Assembly (NCBI RefSeq): GCF_017874545.1
Contig: NZ_JAGGLT010000011.1
Coordinates: 24,144-88,143 of the forward strand
DNA from: Thermoanaerobacterium butyriciformans
GTDB lineage: Bacteria > Bacillota > Thermoanaerobacteria > Thermoanaerobacterales > Thermoanaerobacteraceae
DNA: 64,000 nucleotides
Direction: 5' to 3'
Part shown: positions 28,019 through 35,764 of the stretch, piece after piece
Layout: each line of letters opens with the position of its first letter
How positions within the stretch are numbered: position 1 is the stretch's first letter
The notes under the pieces: model-generated
Database searches by the model: none
Told to the model about the DNA's origin: nothing
What the model saw: only the letters and a program-made list of their open reading frames with translations
Program-made: the position numbers and the translations under genes

Positions 28019-28729
28019 TCACCTCTTTAGTTTTTTTATAATAATATCTCCAAATATTTTCTTTTGTTCTGCTACAACTTTGTTTAATTTAATAAGTTCC
28101 AAAAGTGCCATAAATGAAACTACTTTTTCCACCTTATGTCGATTAAATACGAAATCGCTAAATTTCATAATTGGTGTAACTATTAAATTTTTAAGAAATT
28201 CCTTAATTTTATCTTCGACAGTAAATTGGTCTTTTGCATATTTAATTGGAATTACATCGCTATTTGACCTTTTCAAAATCTTGATATAAGCTTTCTTTAA
28301 ATCATCAGCAGAGTAATTAAGTAATAATGATTTATCAATATATTTTATTTCAGGTTCTTCTTTAAAAAACCTAAGCCCATAGACATTTGAAGTTTTTAAT
28401 TTATTTGCGATAACCTTATACTTTTTATATTCAATTAACCTTTCTACAAGTATTTCTCTAGGATCTACATCATCTAACTCCAATTGCTTACCTTCAGGCT
28501 GAGCTTTTGGCAGAAGCATACTAGATTTTATCTCAAGTAATGTTGCTGCCATCAAGATAAATTCAGTAGCTATATCTAAATCCATTTCTTGCATTGCATT
28601 TAAGTATTCCATGTATTGTTCAAATACACTGGCTATAGGAATGTCCTTAATGTCTATTTCGTTCTTCTCTATTAGATGAAACAAAAGATCAAATGGACCT
28701 TCAAAAGTTTCAATTTTCACATTGTACAT
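28019..28729 (-). CDS. scpA: Segregation and condensation protein A
   Basis: The kleisin that bridges Smc heads. The N-terminal FEGPFDLLFHLIEKNEIDI (residues 9-27) is the hallmark, followed by EFILMAATLLEIKSSMLLP. The C-terminal winged helix ends with FMALLELIKLNKV. The 236-residue length is usual. The start overlaps the stop of the M50 protease gene by one base. Confidence 0.96.
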   Translation of the reverse strand: MYNVKIETFEGPFDLLFHLIEKNEIDIKDIPIASVFEQYMEYLNAMQEMDLDIATEFILMAATLLEIKSSMLLPKAQPEGKQLELDDVDPREILVERLIEYKKYKVIANKLKTSNVYGLRFFKEEPEIKYIDKSLLLNYSADDLKKAYIKILKRSNSDVIPIKYAKDQFTVEDKIKEFLKNLIVTPIMKFSDFVFNRHKVEKVVSFMALLELIKLNKVVAEQKKIFGDIIIKKLKR

Positions 28730-29343
28730 TATCCCACTCCAAACGGAAATAAAATTATTGTAGAAATTACCCTGTCCAAACCCACCATCACCGGTGTCAT
28801 TACAATATTTATTATCCCAGTAAATAGTAGCAAAAGTAATGCAATCTGTCCATATTGTTCATACTGTGAAAAAACATATGCTTCTCTTTGTGGAAGAAGA
28901 CTCCATAAAACTTTTGACCCGTCCAATGGTGGAACAGGAATTATATTAAATACTGCAAAAACCAAATTGTACTGATATAATACGTTTAAAAAAAGTCCAA
29001 CTATTGGTACATTGTAAAAATAAACCATTAAAATTCGCGTTATAAATGCCAGAAAAACATTTGAGAGAGGTCCTGCCAAAGAAACATACAAAACTCCTTT
29101 TTTTCTATCTTTAAAATAATAAGGATTTATCGGTACAGGCTTTGCCCATCCAAAATATATTACAAATAACATTAGTAATCCCAAAGGATCTATGTGTGCA
29201 AGTGGATTTAATGTCAATCTGCCATTTTGCCTAGGAGTTGGGTCACCAAGTTTATCAGCTACATATCCATGACTAAACTCATGAAAACTCATAGCAATTA
29301 TCAAGGCCGGTATTCTTATTAAATAACTTAATATTATATTCAT
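28729..29343 (-). CDS. Site-2 protease family (M50) membrane metalloprotease
   Basis: A 204-residue polytopic membrane protein with the zinc motif HEFSHG at residues 21-26 and the second metal ligand in NIIPVPPLDGSKVLW. Five to six membrane segments. It resembles the YwhC type, whose substrate is unknown. It is cotranscribed with the CCA-adding-type gene and scpAB. Confidence 0.88.
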   Translation of the reverse strand: MNIILSYLIRIPALIIAMSFHEFSHGYVADKLGDPTPRQNGRLTLNPLAHIDPLGLLMLFVIYFGWAKPVPINPYYFKDRKKGVLYVSLAGPLSNVFLAFITRILMVYFYNVPIVGLFLNVLYQYNLVFAVFNIIPVPPLDGSKVLWSLLPQREAYVFSQYEQYGQIALLLLLFTGIINIVMTPVMVGLDRVISTIILFPFGVG

Positions 29344-30506
29344 ATTTTTTCACCTCGCTTAACTTTTTCCACATACTGTTTTAGTCGTTCAAATTCATCT
29401 TCTTTGTTTATTATTTTCCCGCATAATTTATCATAATAAATTTTTTCTAATATTTTTTTGTATACAGGTGATGGCTCAAGTCCTAACTCTTTTATGGCAT
29501 CACCATTTACTTCTAACTTTAAAGATCTAATCACTTCAAAATACCTATCAACAATTTTTTTAATATTTTCACCTTCCATAGTATATATCGCATTTATTGC
29601 CTCGATCTTTTTGTCTTTAAATAAATTGTACACTGCTATATCATCTTTTAAAGTGTATAAATTCATTTTAATCTCAATAAGATCTGATAATCCCTTAGAA
29701 TATTGACGTCTAAAATTAAATTTTTCATTCAAATAATCTAAATCATCCTTTTTAACATTATAAAAAAACAAAAGAAATCTGTATAACAAGACATCCCCAT
29801 ATCTTGCATATGTATTCAAATTTTTAATATTAATGTCTATTCCTTTAAATATTTTTTTGTCAATTTCATAATATTTCATCAATTTCACAATGGTTTCAGG
29901 ATTTTTCTCGCTTAAAATCAAATAAATCTCATTCATAATCCTATCTGCTGAAAGATTGTCAATATCACCATTAGCAATCGATTGTTTTAGCAAAAGTTCA
30001 GTATGTTCTTCTAATTTAAAATCTAATCTAACGCTGTATCTTAACGCTCTAAATATCCTTGTTGGGTCATCATTAAAACTTTTATCATGTACAACTCTAA
30101 TCAATTTATTTTTAATATCATCCAGACCATTGCATAAATCAATTATCATGCCTTCTTTTATATCAAATGCCAGCATATTAATAGTAAAATCTCTTCTTTT
30201 GATATCCTCAACTATATCCGCCAATTCTACATCAGGCAAAATTCCAGAATGAGCATAATACTCCTTCCTTGCTGAAACTACATCAAATGTGTATTTGTCA
30301 GCTTGTATTTTTGCCGTTTTAAATTTCTCATGTATTTCAATTTTCCCATTTAAAATTTTGCTTAACATTAATGCATATCTTATTCCATCACCTTCAACTG
30401 TAATGTCTATATCATTGCTTTCTAAATTCAGAATCTCATCTCTAATATATCCTCCAACTATATAAGATTTGACACCCATTTTACACGATATTTTTTTAAG
30501 TATCAA
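29340..30506 (-). CDS. CCA tRNA nucleotidyltransferase / poly(A) polymerase family protein
   Basis: A class II nucleotidyltransferase. YIVGGYIRDEIL and NDIDITVEGDG carry the catalytic Asp pair, and the RRDFTINMLAFD and DDPTRIFRALRYSVRLDF motifs follow. At 388 residues it lacks any extra C-terminal domain. It may be a CCA- or A-adding enzyme. TTG at 30506 is the first standard start. The frame is open and protein-like upstream (DKDILLI before it), with AGAGGGG placed ahead of an ATA codon, so the true N-terminus is uncertain. Confidence 0.85.
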   Translation of the reverse strand: MILKKISCKMGVKSYIVGGYIRDEILNLESNDIDITVEGDGIRYALMLSKILNGKIEIHEKFKTAKIQADKYTFDVVSARKEYYAHSGILPDVELADIVEDIKRRDFTINMLAFDIKEGMIIDLCNGLDDIKNKLIRVVHDKSFNDDPTRIFRALRYSVRLDFKLEEHTELLLKQSIANGDIDNLSADRIMNEIYLILSEKNPETIVKLMKYYEIDKKIFKGIDINIKNLNTYARYGDVLLYRFLLFFYNVKKDDLDYLNEKFNFRRQYSKGLSDLIEIKMNLYTLKDDIAVYNLFKDKKIEAINAIYTMEGENIKKIVDRYFEVIRSLKLEVNGDAIKELGLEPSPVYKKILEKIYYDKLCGKIINKEDEFERLKQYVEKVKRGEKI

Positions 30507-30573
30507 AAGTATATCCTTATCTATATAAAAACCCCTCTTTCCACAATTATACTTAAATTATTATATCATATTT

Positions 30574-30609
30574 AGATAAAAAAATAAGCATAATCATTAG
30601 AATTATGCT
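30574..30609 (-). terminator. Terminator after spoVAE
   Basis: An 8-bp stem (30587-30594 with 30602-30609) is followed on the minus strand by TTATTTTTTT. It closes the spoVA unit. Confidence 0.75.
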
Positions 30610-30634
30610 AACGAATAAATTATACATGTTTAAC

Positions 30635-30991
30635 TTATTTCTTTGTTTTTGGATTAAATATTATTGAAAATAAATAGCCAAAAAAAACTGCTGCCGAAAT
30701 ACCTCCAGCCGTCGCTGTCAATCCTCCTGTAAAAGCACCTATAATCCCGTCTTTTTTTACTGCTTTAATCGCACCCTGTGCTAGCGAATTTCCAAAGCCT
30801 AAAAGTGGTACAGTTGCACCTGCGCCACCGAAATCTATTAATTTTTTATATATTCCGAAACCACCTAGTATAGCACCAAGTGTTACATAAAGAACTAAAA
30901 TCCTTGCAGGCGTTAACTTCGTCTTGTCTATCAGTATTTGAGCAATAACGCATATTAATCCCCCAACAACGAAAGCACGTATATAATCCAT
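30635..30991 (-). CDS. spoVAE: Stage V sporulation protein AE
   Basis: An integral membrane subunit of the SpoVA channel, which moves dipicolinic acid into the forespore and out during germination. 118 residues, three to four membrane segments, and the shared GGAGATVPLLGFGNSLA stretch (near residue 55), also seen in SpoVAC. Last of the spoVAC-AD-AE trio. Confidence 0.93.
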   Translation of the reverse strand: MDYIRAFVVGGLICVIAQILIDKTKLTPARILVLYVTLGAILGGFGIYKKLIDFGGAGATVPLLGFGNSLAQGAIKAVKKDGIIGAFTGGLTATAGGISAAVFFGYLFSIIFNPKTKK

Positions 30992-31003
30992 TATACCAGC
31001 CTC

Positions 31004-32017
31004 CTATGTGTATCTTGAAATAGTAACAGCATGTGCTATACCAGGTATTGACTCTCCTTGCTGTGTACTTGTGGGGGACAATAGCGCACCTGTTGCTATA
31101 AACAAAACTCTGTTATAAGTTCCATTTTTAATCTGACTCAACAGCCATCCATTTAAAACAACTGCCGAACATCCAGCTCCACTACCACCAGAATGCACAT
31201 CCTGAGATTCATCGTATATTTCTATTCCACAGTCCTTATATTTATCTTCTATATTTAAACCTTCTTTATTGAGTAGCTCCATTAAAATGCTTTTTCCCAC
31301 TCTTGCCATATCACCTGTTATTATTAAATCATAATCGTTTATAGTAAAACCAGTATCGTTAAAATGTGTTATTATGGTATCGGCTGCAGCAGGTGCCATC
31401 GCAGCGCCCATATTATTAGCATCTTTCATCCCTAAATCCACAACTTTTCCAGTAGTAACATGTGTTATATATGGACCACTGCCAGTAGAAGATAACAGTG
31501 ATGAGCCTGAACCTGTCACTGTCCACTGTGCCGTAAATGGCCTTTGTACACCTTGCTCCAAAGGAAATCTATATTGCCTTTCTGCAGTAGAAAAATGACT
31601 TGATGTTGTTACAATTACATAATCTGCAAAACCTCCGTCTATTACCATAGAACCTATTGACAGTCCTTCTGCCATTGTAGAACAAGCTCCATACAAACCA
31701 AATGTTGCTACATTAAATTGCCTTGCAGCAAAACTAGAAGTGATTATTTGATTTAGCAGATCTCCTCCTATTAAATAATCTATATTGTTAATATTTAAAC
31801 TTGCTTTTTTTAAAGCTAGATTAACTGAATCCTGAAACATTTTACACTCTGCTTTTTCCCAACTCTTTTCACCATAAGTATCATCGGTTAAAATCATATC
31901 AAAATAGTCTTTTAAAGGTCCTTGCCCTTCTTTAGGACCTACAATAGTACCTGAAGATATTATAGATGGCGGATTTACAAATTTGACAGTTTGCGAACCC
32001 ATTTTCTTTTGCGCCAT
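31004..32017 (-). CDS. spoVAD: Stage V sporulation protein AD
   Basis: A soluble thiolase-fold protein that binds dipicolinic acid in the spore inner membrane complex. 337 residues with family marks TYGEKSWEKAECKMF, FGLYGACSTMAEGL and DVHSGGSGAGCSAVVLN. It lies between spoVAC and spoVAE with short spacing, as in other spore formers. Confidence 0.96.
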   Translation of the reverse strand: MAQKKMGSQTVKFVNPPSIISSGTIVGPKEGQGPLKDYFDMILTDDTYGEKSWEKAECKMFQDSVNLALKKASLNINNIDYLIGGDLLNQIITSSFAARQFNVATFGLYGACSTMAEGLSIGSMVIDGGFADYVIVTTSSHFSTAERQYRFPLEQGVQRPFTAQWTVTGSGSSLLSSTGSGPYITHVTTGKVVDLGMKDANNMGAAMAPAAADTIITHFNDTGFTINDYDLIITGDMARVGKSILMELLNKEGLNIEDKYKDCGIEIYDESQDVHSGGSGAGCSAVVLNGWLLSQIKNGTYNRVLFIATGALLSPTSTQQGESIPGIAHAVTISRYT

Positions 32018-32030
32018 AGTTTATCACCCT

Positions 32031-32477
32031 TTATTTCAGAAAATAATACACAAGTCCTACAATAATTGATGTTCCAACGCCATATACAATTACTGGTCCA
32101 GCTATATTAAACATTCTAGAAGCAACGCCAAATACAAATCCCTCTCTTTTAAACTCCATCGCTGGCGCAACAATTGAATTTGCAAAGCCTGTTATAGGCA
32201 CAACAGAGCCTGCGCCTGCAAAGCGCCCAATATCATCGTAAATGCCTATTCCTGTTAAAAATGAACCTAAAAAAACCATTATGATCGCAACAGGAGTACT
32301 TGCTTGTTCAAGACTCATGCCACGTGAGACAAACAAATTGAGAAAAAATTGACCAATGTCACATATTAATCCCCCTACAACAAAAGCCCATATAATATTT
32401 TTTATCAATGTTGGCTTAGGTTCATATTTTTGGGCAATATCTTTGTATTCCTGTTGTTTTTTAACATCCTTCTCCAT
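32031..32477 (-). CDS. spoVAC: Stage V sporulation protein AC
   Basis: A mechanosensitive membrane component of the SpoVA channel. About four membrane segments and GAGSVVPITGFANSIVAPA near residue 90, parallel to SpoVAE. ATG at 32477 follows TGGAGGT at 6-base spacing, which excludes the longer frame and gives 148 residues. A hairpin lies just upstream of its ribosome binding site. Confidence 0.94.
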   Translation of the reverse strand: MEKDVKKQQEYKDIAQKYEPKPTLIKNIIWAFVVGGLICDIGQFFLNLFVSRGMSLEQASTPVAIIMVFLGSFLTGIGIYDDIGRFAGAGSVVPITGFANSIVAPAMEFKREGFVFGVASRMFNIAGPVIVYGVGTSIIVGLVYYFLK

Positions 32478-32493
32478 TGCTACACCTCCATTT

Positions 32494-32520
32494 AGTGGGC
32501 ACCTTGTATGGTTGCCCACT
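32494..32520 (-). repeat. Hairpin between dodecin and spoVAC
   Basis: Perfect 8-bp arms (32494-32501 with 32513-32520) around an 11-base loop. There is no T run, so it is more likely an mRNA stability or processing element than a terminator. It ends 4 bases before the spoVAC Shine-Dalgarno sequence. Confidence 0.55.
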
Positions 32521-32522
32521 GT

Positions 32523-32726
32523 TTATCTATCCACTCTAAATGCTATTTGTATATTAGCTTTATATTCAACAATTTTGCCGTTCTTTACATTGGCAGTTTG
32601 GTTTAACACTTCTATTCCTGAAATATTGTCAACCGTCTTTGCCGCTTCTGCAACTGCATTTTGTATAGCATCATCCCAACTTTTTGTTGAATCTCCAACT
32701 ACATTTAAGATTTTTACTACAGCCAT
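32523..32726 (-). CDS. Dodecin family flavin-binding protein
   Basis: 67 residues matching dodecin: VKILNVVGDSTKSWDDAIQ at the start and the beta-strand GIEVLNQTANVKNGKIVEY. Dodecins form hollow 12-mers that store riboflavin-type flavins or CoA. It follows a strong AAGGAGG and is overlapped by a small upstream ORF. It lies upstream of spoVAC with no terminator between, so it is probably part of the spoVA unit. Confidence 0.92.
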   Translation of the reverse strand: MAVVKILNVVGDSTKSWDDAIQNAVAEAAKTVDNISGIEVLNQTANVKNGKIVEYKANIQIAFRVDR

Positions 32727-32854
32727 TTTAATTCCTCCTTTAAATAAACTAATATTGCACTATCAGGTACTTTTTTTGTTGTATTATATTTTAAAAAGTA
32801 AAATGCAGATAGTGTTAAAAAAGCAATTGAAATTATTATTATAAACTTCTTCAT
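32717..32854 (-). CDS. Small membrane peptide (45 residues) ahead of dodecin
   Basis: A short ORF with ATG at 32854, preceded by GAGGTG at good spacing. It starts MKKFIIIISIAFLTLSAFYF and has one membrane segment (about residues 4-21) and a 24-residue polar tail ending LKEELKWL. Its 3' end contains the dodecin ribosome binding site and overlaps the dodecin start by 10 bases, typical of translational coupling. No homologue is recalled. The position behind a sigma-G-like promoter suggests forespore expression. Confidence 0.65.
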   Translation of the reverse strand: MKKFIIIISIAFLTLSAFYFLKYNTTKKVPDSAILVYLKEELKWL

Positions 32855-32876
32855 TTGTAACACCTCAACACAATAA

Positions 32877-32906
32877 TATTATGTGAAAATATATATTTTT
32901 TAATAC
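32877..32906 (-). promoter_or_regulatory. Sigma-G-like promoter for the small ORF-dodecin-spoVA unit
   Basis: CATAATA (32877-32883) fits the sigma-G -10 box CATnMTA. 18 bases upstream is GTATT (32902-32906), 4 of 5 for GYATR. Transcription would begin near 32870, just ahead of the small ORF. spoVA is a sigma-G operon in Bacillus. Confidence 0.55.
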
Positions 32907-32938
32907 AAAAAAGAAGTGTAACACATCTTACACTTCTT
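32905..32938 (-). terminator. Rho-independent terminator after sigF
   Basis: An 11-bp stem formed by AAGAAGTGTAA and its complement, overlapping the sigF stop, is followed on the minus strand by six T. Confidence 0.85.
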
Positions 32939-33671
32939 GAAGTTGTTCTTTTAATTTTTTTAATACTTTTTTTTCAATTCTTGATACTTGCACCTGCGAT
33001 ATTCCAAGAATCTTTGATACTTCAGTTTGTGTCATGTCTTTAAAATATCTCAAAACTATAATCTGTCTTTCTCTAGAATTTAATTTTTTAAGAACCATTC
33101 TCAGCGCAAGCTTGTCTTCAATATCATACTCATTATCTTCACTGCTTATTTTCTCTATCAAAAGCATGTTATCATCTTCGTTGTGCTGTGAATTGTCATA
33201 CAGGTATTCAGCAGTTGCTGTTGATTCAAATGCCATCGCAATTTCTTCGGCTGTAACATTAAGTTTAGACGCAATTTCTTGAATAGTTGGCTCTCTATTT
33301 AATTTTTTTTCCAGTTCATCTTTTATATAATAAGCTTTATTCGACAACTCTTTCAATGACCGACTTACTTTTATAAGACCATCGTCTCGTAAAAATCTTT
33401 TAATTTCGCCTAGTATAATAGGAACAGCATATGTAGACAGTTTTACATTATAGGACTCATCAAATTTATTTATAGCTTTAACGAATCCTATACACCCAAT
33501 TTGATAAAGGTCTTCTGCTTCATATCCCCTATTAGAAAACTTTTTTACAATACTCCAGATAAGACCACTATTTTCTTTTAATAACTTTTCCAACGATAAT
33601 TTATCATTATTTTTAGATTTTCTTATAAGTTCATTTACATCTTCATTCCTTTCGCTATCTTTTTCTATCAT
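32928..33671 (-). CDS. sigF: Forespore-specific RNA polymerase sigma factor F
   Basis: The first compartment-specific sigma factor of sporulation, held inactive by SpoIIAB. Region 2 shows GYEAEDLYQIGCIGFVKAI and STYAVPIILGEIKRFLRDDG. Region 4 has QTEVSKILGISQVQVSRIEKK-type helix-turn-helix residues near the C-terminus. The 247-residue length is usual. Third gene of the spoIIA operon, closed by a strong terminator. Confidence 0.97.
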   Translation of the reverse strand: MIEKDSERNEDVNELIRKSKNNDKLSLEKLLKENSGLIWSIVKKFSNRGYEAEDLYQIGCIGFVKAINKFDESYNVKLSTYAVPIILGEIKRFLRDDGLIKVSRSLKELSNKAYYIKDELEKKLNREPTIQEIASKLNVTAEEIAMAFESTATAEYLYDNSQHNEDDNMLLIEKISSEDNEYDIEDKLALRMVLKKLNSRERQIIVLRYFKDMTQTEVSKILGISQVQVSRIEKKVLKKLKEQLQEV

Positions 33672-33680
33672 AACAGCACC

Positions 33681-34112
33681 TCATTTATTTGTATTAATGT
33701 ATTTAACCATTTTAACTCTGGTACCTTTGCCTTTTTCCGACTCCACCTCTAATTCATCCATAAATGTCTGCATAACTGTAAAACCCATTCCCGATCTATC
33801 TTCGTCAGGTTTCGTTGTATATAAAGGTTCCATGGCTTTTTCAATATCTTCTATTCCAACTCCATTGTCAATTACTTCTACTATTAATTTATTGCCTTCT
33901 ATCTCCGCTCTTAAAATTATATAATCTATCTTATTTTCATATCCATGAATTATGCAATTTGTCACAGCTTCAGAAACAGCCGTTTTAATATCTGCGATTT
34001 CCTCAATTGTAGGATCCAACTGAGCAGCAAAAGCAGCGACAACTGTTCGTGCAAAAGATTCATTTTGTGACTTGCTTAAAAATTTCAATTCCATTTTATT
34101 TGAATAGCTCAT
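33681..34112 (-). CDS. spoIIAB: Anti-sigma F factor SpoIIAB
   Basis: A GHKL serine kinase that binds sigma-F and phosphorylates SpoIIAA. The ATP site is visible in [12 protein letters not shown] (N box), DNGVGIEDI (G1) and [10 protein letters not shown] (G2). The 143-residue length is normal. Its ATG directly abuts the spoIIAA stop (TAAATG), which ensures balanced translation. Confidence 0.97.
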   Translation of the reverse strand: MSYSNKMELKFLSKSQNESFARTVVAAFAAQLDPTIEEIADIKTAVSEAVTNCIIHGYENKIDYIILRAEIEGNKLIVEVIDNGVGIEDIEKAMEPLYTTKPDEDRSGMGFTVMQTFMDELEVESEKGKGTRVKMVKYINTNK

Positions 34113-34457
34113 TTATATCCCCCTTTGCATGCTTTCAATAGCTTCTTCAATTGATTTATAACAGTTTATAACTCTTAAAATTCCAGACAACTCTATAACT
34201 TTCAAAAGTTGTGACTTAGCTCCTACAATTGCTAATGTACCATGTTTATCTTTTGCCATCTTATACCTTCCAAGAATCATGCCTATGCCTGAGCTGTCCA
34301 TGAAATTTAAATCTTTTAAATCTAGTATAATATTTTTATAGCCTTTTTGATATTCGTTATTTATAGATTCTTTAAAAATATCTGATGTATGATGATCTAA
34401 CTCTCCCTTTACTTTAACTATTAATATATCATTTTTTTTCATAAATTTTATATCCAT
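34113..34457 (-). CDS. spoIIAA: Anti-sigma F factor antagonist SpoIIAA
   Basis: A STAS-domain protein that, when unphosphorylated, frees sigma-F from SpoIIAB. The phosphorylated Ser lies in NFMDSSGIGMILGRYK near residue 56. The 114-residue length is typical. First gene of the operon behind the sigma-H promoter. Confidence 0.96.
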   Translation of the reverse strand: MDIKFMKKNDILIVKVKGELDHHTSDIFKESINNEYQKGYKNIILDLKDLNFMDSSGIGMILGRYKMAKDKHGTLAIVGAKSQLLKVIELSGILRVINCYKSIEEAIESMQRGI

Positions 34458-34477
34458 TTTTATCCCTCCATCTATAT

Positions 34478-34506
34478 ATATTCTACATAACAGCTCAATA
34501 TCCTCC
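34478..34506 (-). promoter_or_regulatory. Sigma-H promoter of the spoIIA operon
   Basis: GGAGGATAT (34498-34506) fits the sigma-H -35 RnAGGAwww. GTAGAATAT (34478-34486) fits the -10 RnnGAATww. The spacing is 11 bases. Start of transcription is expected near 34471, 14 bases upstream of the spoIIAA ATG. Confidence 0.8.
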
Positions 34507-34536
34507 TTTTTTGTTATATTTTTCTATATAATATAC

Positions 34537-34572
34537 AAAAAAACTAAAAGCGAATAAGCTTTTAGTTTTTTT
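34537..34572 (-). terminator. Terminator after dacF
   Basis: An 11-bp stem (34541-34551 with 34558-34568), with an A run on one side and seven T on the other, overlaps the dacF stop. It separates dacF from spoIIA. Confidence 0.85.
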
Positions 34573-35707
34573 CAATCCATGATCTATAAACTTTTCTCAA
34601 ATTATCAAATATATTTGATTTTTTAACATTTTGATTAGAAGTCAAAGGCACAGTTTTAATCAGATTATTTCCATCGTAGATTTTAATTGTTCCGATTTTA
34701 GCACCGACTTTAATTGGAGCTTCTACGTATTTATTTATGCTAATTTCTTGTTTTATATTTTTAGCTTCACCTTTTTTCAACAAGACATATTCATCACTAT
34801 TAGCAACAGCATTTATATAATCTTTTTCTCCTTTTAATACTTTTACTGTACCATAAGTTTTTCCTGCTTCAACTACTTTTTTCGTTTCAAAGTTCGCAAA
34901 TCCATAGTCTAAAAGCTTTGAAGCTTCTTTGAATCTAGTATTAGAATCTGGTGCACCGAATACCACTGCTATAAATCGTGTATCTCCTCTTTTTGCTGTT
35001 GCAGATAAACAATACAAAGCTTCTGAAGTAGAACCAGTTTTTATTCCATCAGCTCCCTGATATCTCCACAATAGTTTGTTAGTATTCGCCAAACTAAATT
35101 TTCCATTTCTAACTGAATCTATTTTATCTGTCAAATATTTAAATATTCCTTTATGTTTAACAAGCTCTCTCGAAATTAATGCGATGTCATAAACAGAAGT
35201 ATAATGATCCTTTTCAGGCAACCCTGAAGCGTTTTTGAAATTAGTATTTTTTGCTCCAAGCTCCTTAGCACGTTTATTCATCTCTTCTACAAACTTTTCT
35301 TCACTGCCAGAGATATATTCTGCCAGTGCTACTGAAGCATCATTAGCCGAATTCATAGCGACAGACTTTAATAAATCGTCTACTGTCATTTCTTCACCGA
35401 TTTCTAAGTATATTTGTGTTCCTCCCATATCAAAAGCATGTTCGCTTGTTACAACTTTGTCAGTAGTCTTAATTTTGCCAGAATCTAATGCTTCCATTAC
35501 TAAAAGCATTGTCATTACTTTAGTAACACTTGCAGGAGGTAATTCTTCATGACTATTTTTTTCATATAATACTTTTCCTGTATTTGCATCCATAAGAATG
35601 GCTGACTTAGACTTAAGATCAAAATTATCAGCATATGCAATATCTTCTGTTATTATTGTATAAATCAATGTAAATATCAAGATAAATGAAACTATCTTTT
35701 TTAACAT
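34562..35707 (-). CDS. dacF: D-alanyl-D-alanine carboxypeptidase DacF
   Basis: A low-molecular-weight penicillin-binding protein exported by an N-terminal signal (residues 1-26). Catalytic motifs are SVTK in PPASVTKVMTMLL, SANDAS and KTGSTSEA. The 381-residue length is usual. Its place directly upstream of spoIIA matches B. subtilis dacF, which acts in the forespore. Here a terminator separates it from spoIIA. Its ribosome binding site can be locked in a hairpin. Confidence 0.93.
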   Translation of the reverse strand: MLKKIVSFILIFTLIYTIITEDIAYADNFDLKSKSAILMDANTGKVLYEKNSHEELPPASVTKVMTMLLVMEALDSGKIKTTDKVVTSEHAFDMGGTQIYLEIGEEMTVDDLLKSVAMNSANDASVALAEYISGSEEKFVEEMNKRAKELGAKNTNFKNASGLPEKDHYTSVYDIALISRELVKHKGIFKYLTDKIDSVRNGKFSLANTNKLLWRYQGADGIKTGSTSEALYCLSATAKRGDTRFIAVVFGAPDSNTRFKEASKLLDYGFANFETKKVVEAGKTYGTVKVLKGEKDYINAVANSDEYVLLKKGEAKNIKQEISINKYVEAPIKVGAKIGTIKIYDGNNLIKTVPLTSNQNVKKSNIFDNLRKVYRSWIEKN

Positions 35708-35710
35708 TGT

Positions 35711-35748
35711 ATCCCTCCTCTTAAAATTATTTTTTCTTAAGGAGGGAT
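35711..35748 (-). promoter_or_regulatory. Hairpin covering the dacF ribosome binding site
   Basis: On the minus strand ATCCCTCCT is followed after 20 bases by AGGAGGGAT, its exact complement, which contains the dacF Shine-Dalgarno sequence. The two arms are 35740-35748 and 35711-35719. Pairing would hide the site. There is no T run, so it is not a usual terminator. Confidence 0.6.
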
Positions 35749-35764
35749 AATTATTCTAAAATTT

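Noticed and set aside
34458..34561. Search for a Spo0A box (TGTCGAA) near the spoIIA promoter
   Set aside because: No match on either strand. The same was true in 44770-44897 before spo0A.
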